Shown here one piece after another: positions 50,153 to 59,443 of a stretch of 64,000 nucleotides of DNA. Source of the DNA: a virus. The position numbers were made by a program, and so were the translations under genes. The stretch covers positions 1-64,000 of the IMG/VR virus record IMGVR_UViG_3300046820_002290. One strand, written 5' to 3'. Position 1 is the stretch's first letter. Every line of letters begins with the position of its first letter. The notes under the pieces are model-generated. The model saw only the letters and a program-made list of their open reading frames with translations. It was not told the origin of the DNA and made no database searches.

Positions 50153-50180
50153 TGTAGCAACGTGTCTTCACACGCTACAC
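50152..50180 (+). promoter_or_regulatory. Strong leader hairpin before the 1644-aa virion gene
   Basis: GTGTAGC (50152-50158) pairs with GCTACAC (50174-50180), and the inner GTGT/ACAC pair closes a CTTC tetraloop, with a three-base bulge. There is no T-run, so a leader or processing hairpin is more likely than a terminator. Confidence 0.6.
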
Positions 50181-50196
50181 TACTTGCTCTTTAGCC

Positions 50197-53100
50197 ATGT
50201 CTGCCACAAAAATTATATTCAAGCGTTCCAGTTTACTTGGTAAGCGTCCAACTGACGCCAACCTGGAGCCAGGAGAAATTGGCCTTAATACAAACAGTAA
50301 TGATCCCGGCCTCTTCTTCGAAACGAATAATGGCAGCGTAGTCAAGGCAGGGCCTACCGCTTATTTGGCGGAGGCACCCACACAAACGCCAGCGCGAGGC
50401 GAGCTGTGGGTAGACCGGGATACCAAAGCTATGAGCATCGGTGATGATGCTGGAAAATGGCAAAAAGTTGCGGCTCCCTACCTTGGTGGAACCGACGGCC
50501 TTACCGTGTTTGTGGCACCAGAGTTCCCTAATGCTACGGATTCTCTGGCCAATGATGGTCAAACGGTCCCGTTTATTACTATCAACCGGGCTATATTAGA
50601 AGTAACAAAGAATATTATCCAAGATGCCCTGAGTGGAGTTGCTACTGGCAATAACCGTTACCTTATTATTCTTGCTCCTGGACAGCACTGTGTGGTCAAT
50701 CGACCAGGTGTAAGCACAACAAACTTCACTGTTAATTTCTCTAACCCTTATCAAGAAGTCACCCAAGACGATCTGGCTCAGTTTAACCCTGAGTCGGTGG
50801 GTGGTCTCATTTTACCTCGCGGTGTCTCCATCATTGGTCTGGATCTCAAGAAGTGTGAGATTCACCCCACATATGTCCCCAAGTACACCCACCCCGCGTT
50901 CCCGCCTGGATACCGTCAGCAAGTTAACGGACCTGAATATTCCAATCAACCCTTGTCCTCCATCTTCCGGTGGTCTGGAAACACCTACGTTTCCAACTTT
51001 ACTGGTCTCGATAAAATTGACTATAGGATTGGAACTCAAGTCTTTAAGCAAGATGGGACAAACTGGGCCATCATTAAGACTGAGCGCCCCCACGGTTTAG
51101 ATTTCAACGATTTTGTACAAATCAATTACACTGATTCCACCGACCAAGCCCCCAATCTTTTCTTGCCAGGAGCTTACTACGTAAATCCGATCAACAGCTA
51201 CGAGTTTTTGGTATCTGGCGGACCTTGGGGAGGGGCAAATCAGAATCCAGTGCTGGCGGCCAACATGCCGTCTTCCTATTTTTCTACCGAAATCGGACCG
51301 ACATCCAAATTCAGAATCTGGAATATCTATCCTTACTACATTCCTGCTGATGGGGAGAGCTATGAGTTTTCTTCTTACTCTCACCATCGCCTTAGCTTCA
51401 TTAAAAACGCTTCCCTTGAACAACTCAATAACTTCTACATTAAGGTCCAGAAGGCTTTCCCCGGTGTCTTCGGGGGACAAGTTAATACCGATCTTGTTTC
51501 TCCTGCCGAGTACGAAATTGTTGCACCCGCAATAAATGATTACCCTAACAACCTTCCTGCCAACAGCACAGACAACAGCTCCCCGTATCAGAACTCAGTC
51601 AACCATAGGTCTGACTACGGTATGGCAAATGGGGATTATGACGGTAACCTCGTAAGCGGATTTAAGTCGGTTATTGTTAACGCTTCCACAGCCGTGATCC
51701 TTCAAAAAGACCCGGCGGCTTACTCGATCTACTCCAGCACACCCCAGGATTGGATTCAGCTAACTGAGTATACTCAGCAGAGTCTTGGGGGTGCAGATTT
51801 GATTACCTCCATCCCAACGCAGAAACAGCTCGAAATTCTTAATAACGCTAACATCCCCAACATTCGCTATTATTACACTACTCTCACGGTAACTGACCCA
51901 GACTCCGGTGCGCAAAAGAGCATCGGGGTGCCCGACCCTGACAATGACTTCCGTCATTTCGGCTTCCGAATTGAAGGGCCTAACTCCTACATGCAGGCCC
52001 AATCTACTTACACCATCGGTGCTGCTATCGCATGCTGGACAAAATATGGGGCAATCATGTCCCTCACCAACGCCACTACCAACTTCGGGTCCGTGGCATT
52101 CCAGGCCGAAGGCTTTGCGGGTTTGGGCACATTGGGTGGCGCCAATACCATCAACAAAGGCTTCCTGCTTTCCGGTATCGTTCGCCCTTTACGGTTGCTT
52201 GAAGATTCGGTAGTAAGCGATGAGCAGAAACGCATTTTGTTCCTCGGAAGCAAAGTAGTGGGCGTTGGAACAGACCCCCTGGATCCCGGCGTTCAGCTCA
52301 TCTACCTGCAACGGCCTTTCGACCCAGCGTCTATTCTACCCTTCTCCCTCAAACCTGGTTCAGCCGTCTACACATCAGACGGCGTTTGTAGTTTCCGCGC
52401 CTTTTTCGTCACGGACGGTACGCCAACTTGTATTCTGAGTGCAAGTGCTGGTCAAAACCCATACTCGGAGTTTGGAGCTATCCTTCGCGTGCGGTCTTCA
52501 GACTCTACCATCCCCGGCGGAGCGGTAAACAATCTGGACATTCCCTACATTCGGCGCTATGTTGACCCTCGCACCCCCGCCGAAAAATCTTACGGGTTTT
52601 ACACTCAGTCTACTAACCCAACGAGCCAAGCGCCGCAGCTAGGGTCTGTGTTGCGTCTTAACCAGACGGGTCAAAACCTCTCCAACTCCATTAAACGCAA
52701 CTTCCAGTTTGACCCTGGCATTTACGGCGGCATTGCGCAAGTTTTCACCGTAGACTATGTGGAGACAGAGCAGTACTCGGTGTCAGCAAACTTTAATTAC
52801 AAAGTAGCCGATGCCTCTCAGGCAGTCAATTACGTGGTCTATGCGTCTCTGACAGATGCTACTACACCGTGGGTTCAATCAGTTCCGTCGGATCCAACAG
52901 ATTTCACCAGCGATTTTGTCCCTGCGTACAACCCTCAGGGCAGTTACATCACCTATCAAAACAAAAACTACTACGCTGCGGAGAACAACCTTTGGACTTC
53001 CCTTTACTACGAAACATCCTTTAATGCTCTAAACGGCCCTACGAAGGTTTCCCCTGATAAGAGCGACTCGCCCTTCGTAATCACTAGCGTCCTCGAAAAC

Positions 53101-55131
53101 GCTGAGCTTGTCGCAGACTCGTGGCAAGGTGTTGTTCCCGACCCTTACTATGATTACTATGTGAATGGGGTGCCCGCACCCTACAATGTCAACCTGTCCT
53201 ACATGCGTGGCGCCGTAGTTCCTTACACAGAATTCGCACCGCAGTTCCAGGTGGATGATGACGACAGCTCTCCCGATCTAGGTATTATTTTCAAGAGGGA
53301 GCCGATAGATGCTTCCCAAACTCCGATGGTGACCGCATCCAAGGTGATGCAAACCGCCATCCCTATGTCTTCCCCCTTCGTAGCTTCCCCCACCCGTGGG
53401 CGTCCCGAGATCATTCAGTTCGAGGTTCTCCAAGTCCAGCAAATCATGCTGCCTAAGGAAGGAGTCAGCATTCTTCAACTTACTAAAACAGGTGAAGACT
53501 GGGTGGAATATGTGCGGGTAGTTTCGGTTAATTCGAATGTCATTCAAGCCATTCGAAACTATTACCCTGAATATTCACAAGGAAACCTCCCGATACAGTG
53601 GCCCGCAGGCACTACCGTGAAAGTTTGCGTTAGCACGGGTTATCCGGAGCCCTCTATCTATGACCCCGATTGGGCTGTAACCAAGGCGACCATGTTCCGC
53701 TTCTTCCAGCTGATGGGTTATGCTCCGAGCAAAGTGGCATCTTACTTGACCCCTCGCTACTACGGGGAGAGAAATCTGCAGATTAACTCTTTACCTTTTT
53801 CCCCTATCGGCGGCTACGCAAACATCACCACTGCGTGGCCAATCGAGTTTAACAACCCGTCTGCCATCATCGCTAACACTCACACCTGGGAGTATGTGGG
53901 TTACTTTGATTATTCTCGAGGTCTTCCGAAGTATCAAGTCAATGAGATTTCCAAGAAACTCTCTTACGACTATTTATGCACAACCTCCTGGGGTGGCCGT
54001 CTTACCGTCATGGGTGCTAATGAGACTGGGCAACTGGTTTTCCTGGGCCCCGTCAGAGAGGCGCTCACAGGACAATTCTATGTCACAGAGAGCCCACTCT
54101 CGTATGCCGCCGACCGTCAAGTTTACCGCACTCCCGACCCCGTGGCATTCCCCAACCCAGTCTTGGTTTACTCAGTCGACGACATTTCGGGAGGGTTCAA
54201 CGGGGTGGACAACACGTTCAACCTTACTCGGGGCGGCTACAACATCCCGACTTCGCAGCTTTCTACTTACGGTGTGTTCGTCTTCCTCGGCGGCGTGGTC
54301 CAAAAACCGGGAGAAGCTTACTCCATTCTTGGCGAGTCCGCTGGCGTCACGATCCCTCGAATCGTCTTTACGGAAGCCCCTCTCGCTGGCACCAGCTGCG
54401 ACATTCGCATCGTTTCGTCGGACGACGCAGAAGAGACTGTGGAAGTTGTGCCGTTTGCTTTGAGCCCCGCGTTTGACGGTGCACAGACAACCTTTGCAGC
54501 TGGCCCCTCAGAACCTACGTTATCCAACCTTAACGCTTTTGTTTTCTTGGGCGGCGTTGAACAAACTCCGGGAGGTGCCCCCCTGCAAAACTCCCCTGCT
54601 TACACCATCCTGAGCAATCCCACCTCGGTGGCCTTCACCGGTTCGCCTTCCGCCGGCACAGTGCTTGACATGCGTGGAATCCTTTCTGGATCCCGTTACC
54701 GGAACGCCGGGGTGTCCACTGTGTTCGTATCCTCTGTTGACGACATTTCCACTCTTTTCAACAGCACTCAAACGAAATTCCCTCTTACAATTGGCGGCGT
54801 AGCACTTGATCCTAATAAAGTGAACGCCCAGAATATGTTTGTAAGTCTTGGTGGCGTCATGCAGATTCCGGTCACTCAAGCCGGAGACCCACTGGCCGGC
54901 CTTGCGTACACCGTTGGCGTGGACTCGGTGACAAATGTTCTTGAGATCACATTTGCAACTCCCCCGGCCATCGGCACTCTTTGCAACATCAGGGTCATCA
55001 CCTCTGACGAATTCCTGACTTGCCCGCTTCCCTCTGAACTGCTGGACAACTCCCTGCAGGATGGCCCAGGAATCATCATCAATGATCAAAACCAGATCAT
55101 TTCGATTGATCCGGGATTAATTCAACCCTGA
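50197..55131 (+). CDS. Very large baseplate/tail-fibre protein
   Basis: A 1644-residue protein, the longest here. The N-terminus (KRSSLLGKRPTDANLEPGEI, then GLNTNSNDPGLFF) is the same attachment type as other fibres of this phage and of many cyanophage fibres. Residues about 100-230 (VPFITINRAILEVTK, YLIILAPGQH, LILPRGVSIIGLDL) resemble a right-handed beta-helix start (DUF1565/pectin-lyase-like). Near residues 1325-1575 three similar blocks (SVDDISGGFNG, VFVFLGGVVQKPGEAYSI, PLAGTSCDIR) repeat. The end GIIINDQNQIISIDPGLIQ resembles the 34235-34705 protein. Confidence 0.75.
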   Translation: MSATKIIFKRSSLLGKRPTDANLEPGEIGLNTNSNDPGLFFETNNGSVVKAGPTAYLAEAPTQTPARGELWVDRDTKAMSIGDDAGKWQKVAAPYLGGTDGLTVFVAPEFPNATDSLANDGQTVPFITINRAILEVTKNIIQDALSGVATGNNRYLIILAPGQHCVVNRPGVSTTNFTVNFSNPYQEVTQDDLAQFNPESVGGLILPRGVSIIGLDLKKCEIHPTYVPKYTHPAFPPGYRQQVNGPEYSNQPLSSIFRWSGNTYVSNFTGLDKIDYRIGTQVFKQDGTNWAIIKTERPHGLDFNDFVQINYTDSTDQAPNLFLPGAYYVNPINSYEFLVSGGPWGGANQNPVLAANMPSSYFSTEIGPTSKFRIWNIYPYYIPADGESYEFSSYSHHRLSFIKNASLEQLNNFYIKVQKAFPGVFGGQVNTDLVSPAEYEIVAPAINDYPNNLPANSTDNSSPYQNSVNHRSDYGMANGDYDGNLVSGFKSVIVNASTAVILQKDPAAYSIYSSTPQDWIQLTEYTQQSLGGADLITSIPTQKQLEILNNANIPNIRYYYTTLTVTDPDSGAQKSIGVPDPDNDFRHFGFRIEGPNSYMQAQSTYTIGAAIACWTKYGAIMSLTNATTNFGSVAFQAEGFAGLGTLGGANTINKGFLLSGIVRPLRLLEDSVVSDEQKRILFLGSKVVGVGTDPLDPGVQLIYLQRPFDPASILPFSLKPGSAVYTSDGVCSFRAFFVTDGTPTCILSASAGQNPYSEFGAILRVRSSDSTIPGGAVNNLDIPYIRRYVDPRTPAEKSYGFYTQSTNPTSQAPQLGSVLRLNQTGQNLSNSIKRNFQFDPGIYGGIAQVFTVDYVETEQYSVSANFNYKVADASQAVNYVVYASLTDATTPWVQSVPSDPTDFTSDFVPAYNPQGSYITYQNKNYYAAENNLWTSLYYETSFNALNGPTKVSPDKSDSPFVITSVLENAELVADSWQGVVPDPYYDYYVNGVPAPYNVNLSYMRGAVVPYTEFAPQFQVDDDDSSPDLGIIFKREPIDASQTPMVTASKVMQTAIPMSSPFVASPTRGRPEIIQFEVLQVQQIMLPKEGVSILQLTKTGEDWVEYVRVVSVNSNVIQAIRNYYPEYSQGNLPIQWPAGTTVKVCVSTGYPEPSIYDPDWAVTKATMFRFFQLMGYAPSKVASYLTPRYYGERNLQINSLPFSPIGGYANITTAWPIEFNNPSAIIANTHTWEYVGYFDYSRGLPKYQVNEISKKLSYDYLCTTSWGGRLTVMGANETGQLVFLGPVREALTGQFYVTESPLSYAADRQVYRTPDPVAFPNPVLVYSVDDISGGFNGVDNTFNLTRGGYNIPTSQLSTYGVFVFLGGVVQKPGEAYSILGESAGVTIPRIVFTEAPLAGTSCDIRIVSSDDAEETVEVVPFALSPAFDGAQTTFAAGPSEPTLSNLNAFVFLGGVEQTPGGAPLQNSPAYTILSNPTSVAFTGSPSAGTVLDMRGILSGSRYRNAGVSTVFVSSVDDISTLFNSTQTKFPLTIGGVALDPNKVNAQNMFVSLGGVMQIPVTQAGDPLAGLAYTVGVDSVTNVLEITFATPPAIGTLCNIRVITSDEFLTCPLPSELLDNSLQDGPGIIINDQNQIISIDPGLIQP

Positions 55132-55134
55132 ACA

Positions 55135-55143
55135 GGGTAAAAG
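55135..55143 (+). promoter_or_regulatory. Intergenic element, variant GGGTAAAAG
   Basis: One mismatch at the last base. TTGCTATCAACC follows, and the ATG is 49 bases beyond, with a small TCAGG/CCTGA stem (55157-55171) in between. Confidence 0.5.
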
Positions 55144-55192
55144 TTGCTATCAACCTTCAGGGTCTACCTGATTGTAGTGACATTTAGTCAAA

Positions 55193-55699
55193 ATGGCAAC
55201 GAACAAAGTTACACCCATTCAAGTCCTTCGGTCTGAAGTCCTTAACAAACGCCCCGATCCAACTAAAATGTTGGCGGGGCAACCTGCGGTAAATATTGCC
55301 GCCGCACAACCGGGTTTATTTTTTGCCGATGACACTGGCAACGCCCTCTTCAAGGTGGGGCCTTGCACTGTAGGCACATTGCCCCCGAATGACCCTTTGA
55401 TCGCCCCTGTTGGGGCCCCCGGTAACACGGTTGGAGAACTTTGGTTGGACCTGAACGGAGACCCCCCGTTGTTCCCAGGCCCTGTGCTTAAGGTCTGGGA
55501 TGGTGTTAACTGGGTCAACTGCTTCCCGTCGCCAACGATTTACGCAACTCCGATTATCTCAGATACGGCACCCGCTCTGGTTTCCCATCCAAATGGGACT
55601 CTGTGGTGGGACTCAAGTAGCGGTCTCATGTATATTCTTTACCAAGATACCGCTGGAACACGCCAGTGGACACAAGTTTCTGGCAACCCCGTGCCTTGA
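55193..55699 (+). CDS. Short tail-fibre protein
   Basis: A 168-residue protein with the PTKMLAGQPAVNIAAAQPGL-FF attachment-type N-terminus, then fibre segments GELWLDLNGDPP and GTLWWDSSSGLMYILYQDTA ending in a GTRQWTQV strand. It is probably an adaptor linking the baseplate to the longer fibres that follow. No enzymatic motif. Confidence 0.65.
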   Translation: MATNKVTPIQVLRSEVLNKRPDPTKMLAGQPAVNIAAAQPGLFFADDTGNALFKVGPCTVGTLPPNDPLIAPVGAPGNTVGELWLDLNGDPPLFPGPVLKVWDGVNWVNCFPSPTIYATPIISDTAPALVSHPNGTLWWDSSSGLMYILYQDTAGTRQWTQVSGNPVP

Positions 55700-55702
55700 G
55701 CC

Positions 55703-55711
55703 GGGTAAAAC
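55703..55711 (+). promoter_or_regulatory. Conserved intergenic element GGGTAAAAC
   Basis: Exact copy. CAATTAACAGG follows, and ATG 55742 is 30 bases beyond. Confidence 0.6.
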
Positions 55712-55741
55712 CAATTAACAGGACCCGAGAGCGAAGAACTA

Positions 55742-58700
55742 ATGGCCGGCATCCCCCCGTTTAATTCACAGGATCCAATCCCAAACACTCCCTTTTATAA
55801 CCCTGACGCAAACCGTTATAACCTGTCCTACCCAACAGGACAACTGGTCTTTGGTAGCTATTTGTTTGTAGACTACACGACTGGTAACGTATATATTTCC
55901 CCCAACCCTCCAAATAACGGTACTGTCCGGCAAGTTACTGCTGGTGCAGGTCTTGAGACATCCCCTGCCTCGGGTATCACAACTGCTGGAAGCATCGGTC
56001 TTAAGGCGATTTCAACTTTAACTCCGGGATCCTACACCTATCCGACCGTGGCGGTGAACGGATATGGTCAAATCACCCTGGCCGCTAACGGTAATCCTCC
56101 GCTGGTTACCCTGGTAGGCACCGCCCCCATTTACGTTACCGGTACAAACCCGATCCGCAACGTAGGGATCCTGCAAGCAAGTCTTGCTGCTCCCGGCGCA
56201 GTGCAGCTGACGGATGACGTATTTTCGACAAGTACAATCACGGCTCTTACCGCACTCCAGGGATACAGCCTGGGGTCCCAAATGTCGATCATCGGGTCTT
56301 CTTTGGCAGGGCAGTATTTTGCTGGTGCCATCAACCCTGCGACAGGGAATCTCACTTTCGTTTCCCCTGATGGATTAGCAGCGGGTGGTCTAACAGTTGG
56401 AAGTCCTCTTCCTGCTGCCTCAGCAACTTACAAGAAAGCCTACTTCACCATTACAGCAGACGGCACATACACACCCCCTGGCGGTGTTGCCACAGCGGTG
56501 GTAAAGAACGACCGTGTTTACTGCATCAACAACACTTGGCAGATTATTCTCTGCGGGCAGCGCCTTGTACCCGCATCCACCACGGTATTCGGCACAACAG
56601 TACTTTCTACCGCTGCTGAAGTCCAAGCTCTCACTGAACCCAACAAATCTGTTACTCCGGCTGGTCTCACCATTATGGTAGCTTCGGAGACCCAGGTAGG
56701 TTTTGTCGAGCTTGCTACCGACGCTGAGACTCAGGCATTTACCGACAACACTCGTGCAATCACGTCCTCAAACCTCGGAACTCTCAATGCAACTACCGCC
56801 ACTCGTGGACTTGTTCTTCTAAGTGACTCGGTTTCGGACCCGTCGGTGACAAGCGCACCGACCGCAAACGCTCTGAAGACATATGTTGATTCCTCGCTAG
56901 ATACTGCCACGGTAACAGCCAAAGGCGATCTGATTGTTGGTCTCGGATTTGAGACCCCCGGTATTCTCCCTCTGGGCGACAACGGTTCGGTTCTTACCGT
57001 TGACGATACCAAGCCCACGCAAGGAAGCATGGACTGGACTAGCCGTGATTCCCTTAACTCCTGGCCCGTAGGTTCTATTATTTGGCAACTGGCTACCACC
57101 CCCCTTGGCGGCGTGTGGATGGAGTGCGACGGTCGCCTTCTCGACGCAAGCATCACAGGGCCTTACTACAACCTTTACGAGCTAATCGGTACCACTTACA
57201 ACCAACCTGGCGACGCTGCTGGTTTCTTCCGAGTTCCTGATCTTCGCGGCATGTTCGTTCGTGGCTGGAGCGGTGCGGGCCCCAACCCCGTTCCAACGGC
57301 TCTCGACCCTGCTCGTACATTTGCCAGCACACAGAGCAGTGCGTACAAGCAGCACCTGCACACGGTCACTGATCCTGGTCACATTCACGACTTTGACCTC
57401 ATTCAGCACCAGCACACGAGCAATTCTTCGACTGTTCAACACCTTCACGGTGCAACTAGCAACCATTCCCACAATCTCGACGGATTTCCGAATGCGGAAG
57501 TTGTAGGAGATCAAGCGGGATATTACGATGGAAACGCACAGTGGGGGGCCCCTTCGGGACCAAATTCAAACAGCCCGACAACAGGTATTATTGTTAATAA
57601 CTCTCTTACCGGTATAACTCTTCAGAGTAAAGTTACAGGTATTACGGTTAACACCGTAACCACCGGCCTCACCGTTGACAACTCTCCCCCGACGGCTCCA
57701 GTACCTGACGAGACTCGCCCCTACAACATTGCCCTGCTCCCTGTAATCAAGTACGGCAACGTTCCTGCTGGCCCTACGCCGCCTACGCCAACACCCCCCG
57801 TTCCGACTTACGTCGTCAATACAACGCCTACGGCAGCTACCGAAAATACCGTTATCACGACGACCATCACAACAGCCAACGTGTCGAATGGCACTACCCT
57901 GTACTGGCAAATGTCAGGAACGGGGATCGTTGGCGCATTCTTCACCTCTGGCAGCTTAGTCGGAAGCACCACGGTTGCAGCAAATTCCGCCTCGTTCACT
58001 CAAACTCTGGCTGCCTCGCTGCCTGGACCGGGCCCTTACACCCTGTCTATCGACATTTACTCCGATTCCGCACGCTCCGTGCAGGTGGGTACCACCAGCC
58101 TTGTAATCGCGATTACACCTGGCGTAACCCCGAGTACACCTCAACTCGGTTCTTACATCGACCTTTGGCAGTATCGAAACACAGACGCTACCTATCCGTT
58201 CACAGCAAACAGCGGCCTCAACCCTGTTGTTCGTGCAAGTAACATCTCTGCCAATGCTCTGTCCTTGTTGAACAAGTTCTACCTGCTGGCTGAAGTTCAA
58301 ATCAATGGACTTGACAGCAAGCTTTACTTCGGTGCCCCAACAGGGTTCCCTGCCGCTGCGCAAGTTCTCAACGCCGCTGGCACAGACTGGAACACCAACA
58401 CCGGTAGTGCTAACGGCACCTATGTGAGCCCCACAAACCCTGATTACACCTACTCGGCTTGGGCTCTCAAGAACACGAATGCCTACATGGATACCCAGTC
58501 GGTCTCTAAGGCTAACTTTATGTTGTCAATCGGCGGTTACAACCTGTCCAATAACATGGACCTGGCAGGTGCAAGTGTAGCCCAGGCAAATGCCGCCGCT
58601 GCTCAAATCGTTACCCTGATGAACCTTTGCGGTGCCAAAGGTGTCGACATTGACTACGAACCGGTGGGCATCACTTGTAACCCTGCGCGTATGGCAACGC

Positions 58701-59398
58701 TGATGCAAGCCATTTACAACGCTGTCAAGGCTTACAACGCTTCCTACGAGGTTCATCTGACTCTGATTCCGTCCCTGTCGGTTGCTGACCCTGACCTGAA
58801 GATTGCTACCGCAGTCGCCTGCCAAGCTTACGCCGACCAAATCAACGTTATGACTTACGATGATCCTAGTAATCTCAGTCAGCCTCTGTATGAACCCGGT
58901 GGAGTCACTGTTTACAACCATACTGGCGTAGCCCGCTCGGTTCAAAGTATTCAGTGGTTCATCGACGCCGGTGTCTCCCGCTCGAAGCTTGGTATGGGTA
59001 TTGCCCAGTACGGCCGCAATACCTCCAATCCTTCGGCTGCATTCAACGCTGCTAACCCAGTGCCTTACAGCCAGATTGTTGCCTCGGCAAATGCCGCTGG
59101 TCAAATCACAAACTCCTTCCCTCTTGGCCGCTACTTCGGTGCCGTCAAGATTCAAAACCCTGCCCCAACAAATCAAACCGACTACTACAGCCCCACTTAC
59201 ACAGCCCTCTGGGGCTTCGACTCGGTGGACACCATCCAAGACAAGGTCGAGTCCGCTTCGGATATGGGTCTCCGTGCCGTGTTTACCTGGCAGATCTCCA
59301 ACGACTACGCCGATCCCGCATCGCCGAATCCCCCCGGAGACGCACGAGCCAACTTCGCTCTGCTTGCCGCCGCCCGCGACGCCATCACGAATCTGTAA
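55742..59398 (+). CDS. Tail fibre with tail-collar domain and C-terminal GH18 glycosidase-like domain
   Basis: A 1218-residue fibre. The N-terminus is of the second attachment type (DPIPNTPFYNPDANRYNL), followed by the shared shaft module. Residues about 443-513 are a phage tail-collar domain (FRVPDLRGMFVRGWS). A His-rich segment and NAEVVGDQAGYYDGN follow. An Ig-like linker after a Pro/Thr stretch (about 680) leads to residues about 802-1218, a GH18-type TIM barrel. Visible there are LSIGGYN (about 928-934), VDIDYEP with D969, D971 and catalytic E973, VMTYDDP, and FTWQISNDY near the end. The first Asp of the usual DxxDxDxE is Lys here. It probably degrades a beta-linked GlcNAc-type surface polymer. 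Confidence 0.88.
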   Translation: MAGIPPFNSQDPIPNTPFYNPDANRYNLSYPTGQLVFGSYLFVDYTTGNVYISPNPPNNGTVRQVTAGAGLETSPASGITTAGSIGLKAISTLTPGSYTYPTVAVNGYGQITLAANGNPPLVTLVGTAPIYVTGTNPIRNVGILQASLAAPGAVQLTDDVFSTSTITALTALQGYSLGSQMSIIGSSLAGQYFAGAINPATGNLTFVSPDGLAAGGLTVGSPLPAASATYKKAYFTITADGTYTPPGGVATAVVKNDRVYCINNTWQIILCGQRLVPASTTVFGTTVLSTAAEVQALTEPNKSVTPAGLTIMVASETQVGFVELATDAETQAFTDNTRAITSSNLGTLNATTATRGLVLLSDSVSDPSVTSAPTANALKTYVDSSLDTATVTAKGDLIVGLGFETPGILPLGDNGSVLTVDDTKPTQGSMDWTSRDSLNSWPVGSIIWQLATTPLGGVWMECDGRLLDASITGPYYNLYELIGTTYNQPGDAAGFFRVPDLRGMFVRGWSGAGPNPVPTALDPARTFASTQSSAYKQHLHTVTDPGHIHDFDLIQHQHTSNSSTVQHLHGATSNHSHNLDGFPNAEVVGDQAGYYDGNAQWGAPSGPNSNSPTTGIIVNNSLTGITLQSKVTGITVNTVTTGLTVDNSPPTAPVPDETRPYNIALLPVIKYGNVPAGPTPPTPTPPVPTYVVNTTPTAATENTVITTTITTANVSNGTTLYWQMSGTGIVGAFFTSGSLVGSTTVAANSASFTQTLAASLPGPGPYTLSIDIYSDSARSVQVGTTSLVIAITPGVTPSTPQLGSYIDLWQYRNTDATYPFTANSGLNPVVRASNISANALSLLNKFYLLAEVQINGLDSKLYFGAPTGFPAAAQVLNAAGTDWNTNTGSANGTYVSPTNPDYTYSAWALKNTNAYMDTQSVSKANFMLSIGGYNLSNNMDLAGASVAQANAAAAQIVTLMNLCGAKGVDIDYEPVGITCNPARMATLMQAIYNAVKAYNASYEVHLTLIPSLSVADPDLKIATAVACQAYADQINVMTYDDPSNLSQPLYEPGGVTVYNHTGVARSVQSIQWFIDAGVSRSKLGMGIAQYGRNTSNPSAAFNAANPVPYSQIVASANAAGQITNSFPLGRYFGAVKIQNPAPTNQTDYYSPTYTALWGFDSVDTIQDKVESASDMGLRAVFTWQISNDYADPASPNPPGDARANFALLAAARDAITNL

Positions 59399-59401
59399 AC
59401 C

Positions 59402-59410
59402 GGGTAAAAC
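59402..59410 (+). promoter_or_regulatory. Conserved intergenic element GGGTAAAAC
   Basis: Exact copy a few bases after the fibre stop. CCCTTAACTTG follows, and ATG 59444 is 33 bases beyond. Confidence 0.6.
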
Positions 59411-59443
59411 CCCTTAACTTGCCTCCTCAACGATATAACGAAC

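Noticed and set aside
53894-54463. Alternative-frame 189-codon open frame inside the 1644-aa gene
   Set aside because: Ser/Arg/Pro-rich with no recognisable features; the overlapping main frame has clear fibre-like sequence.
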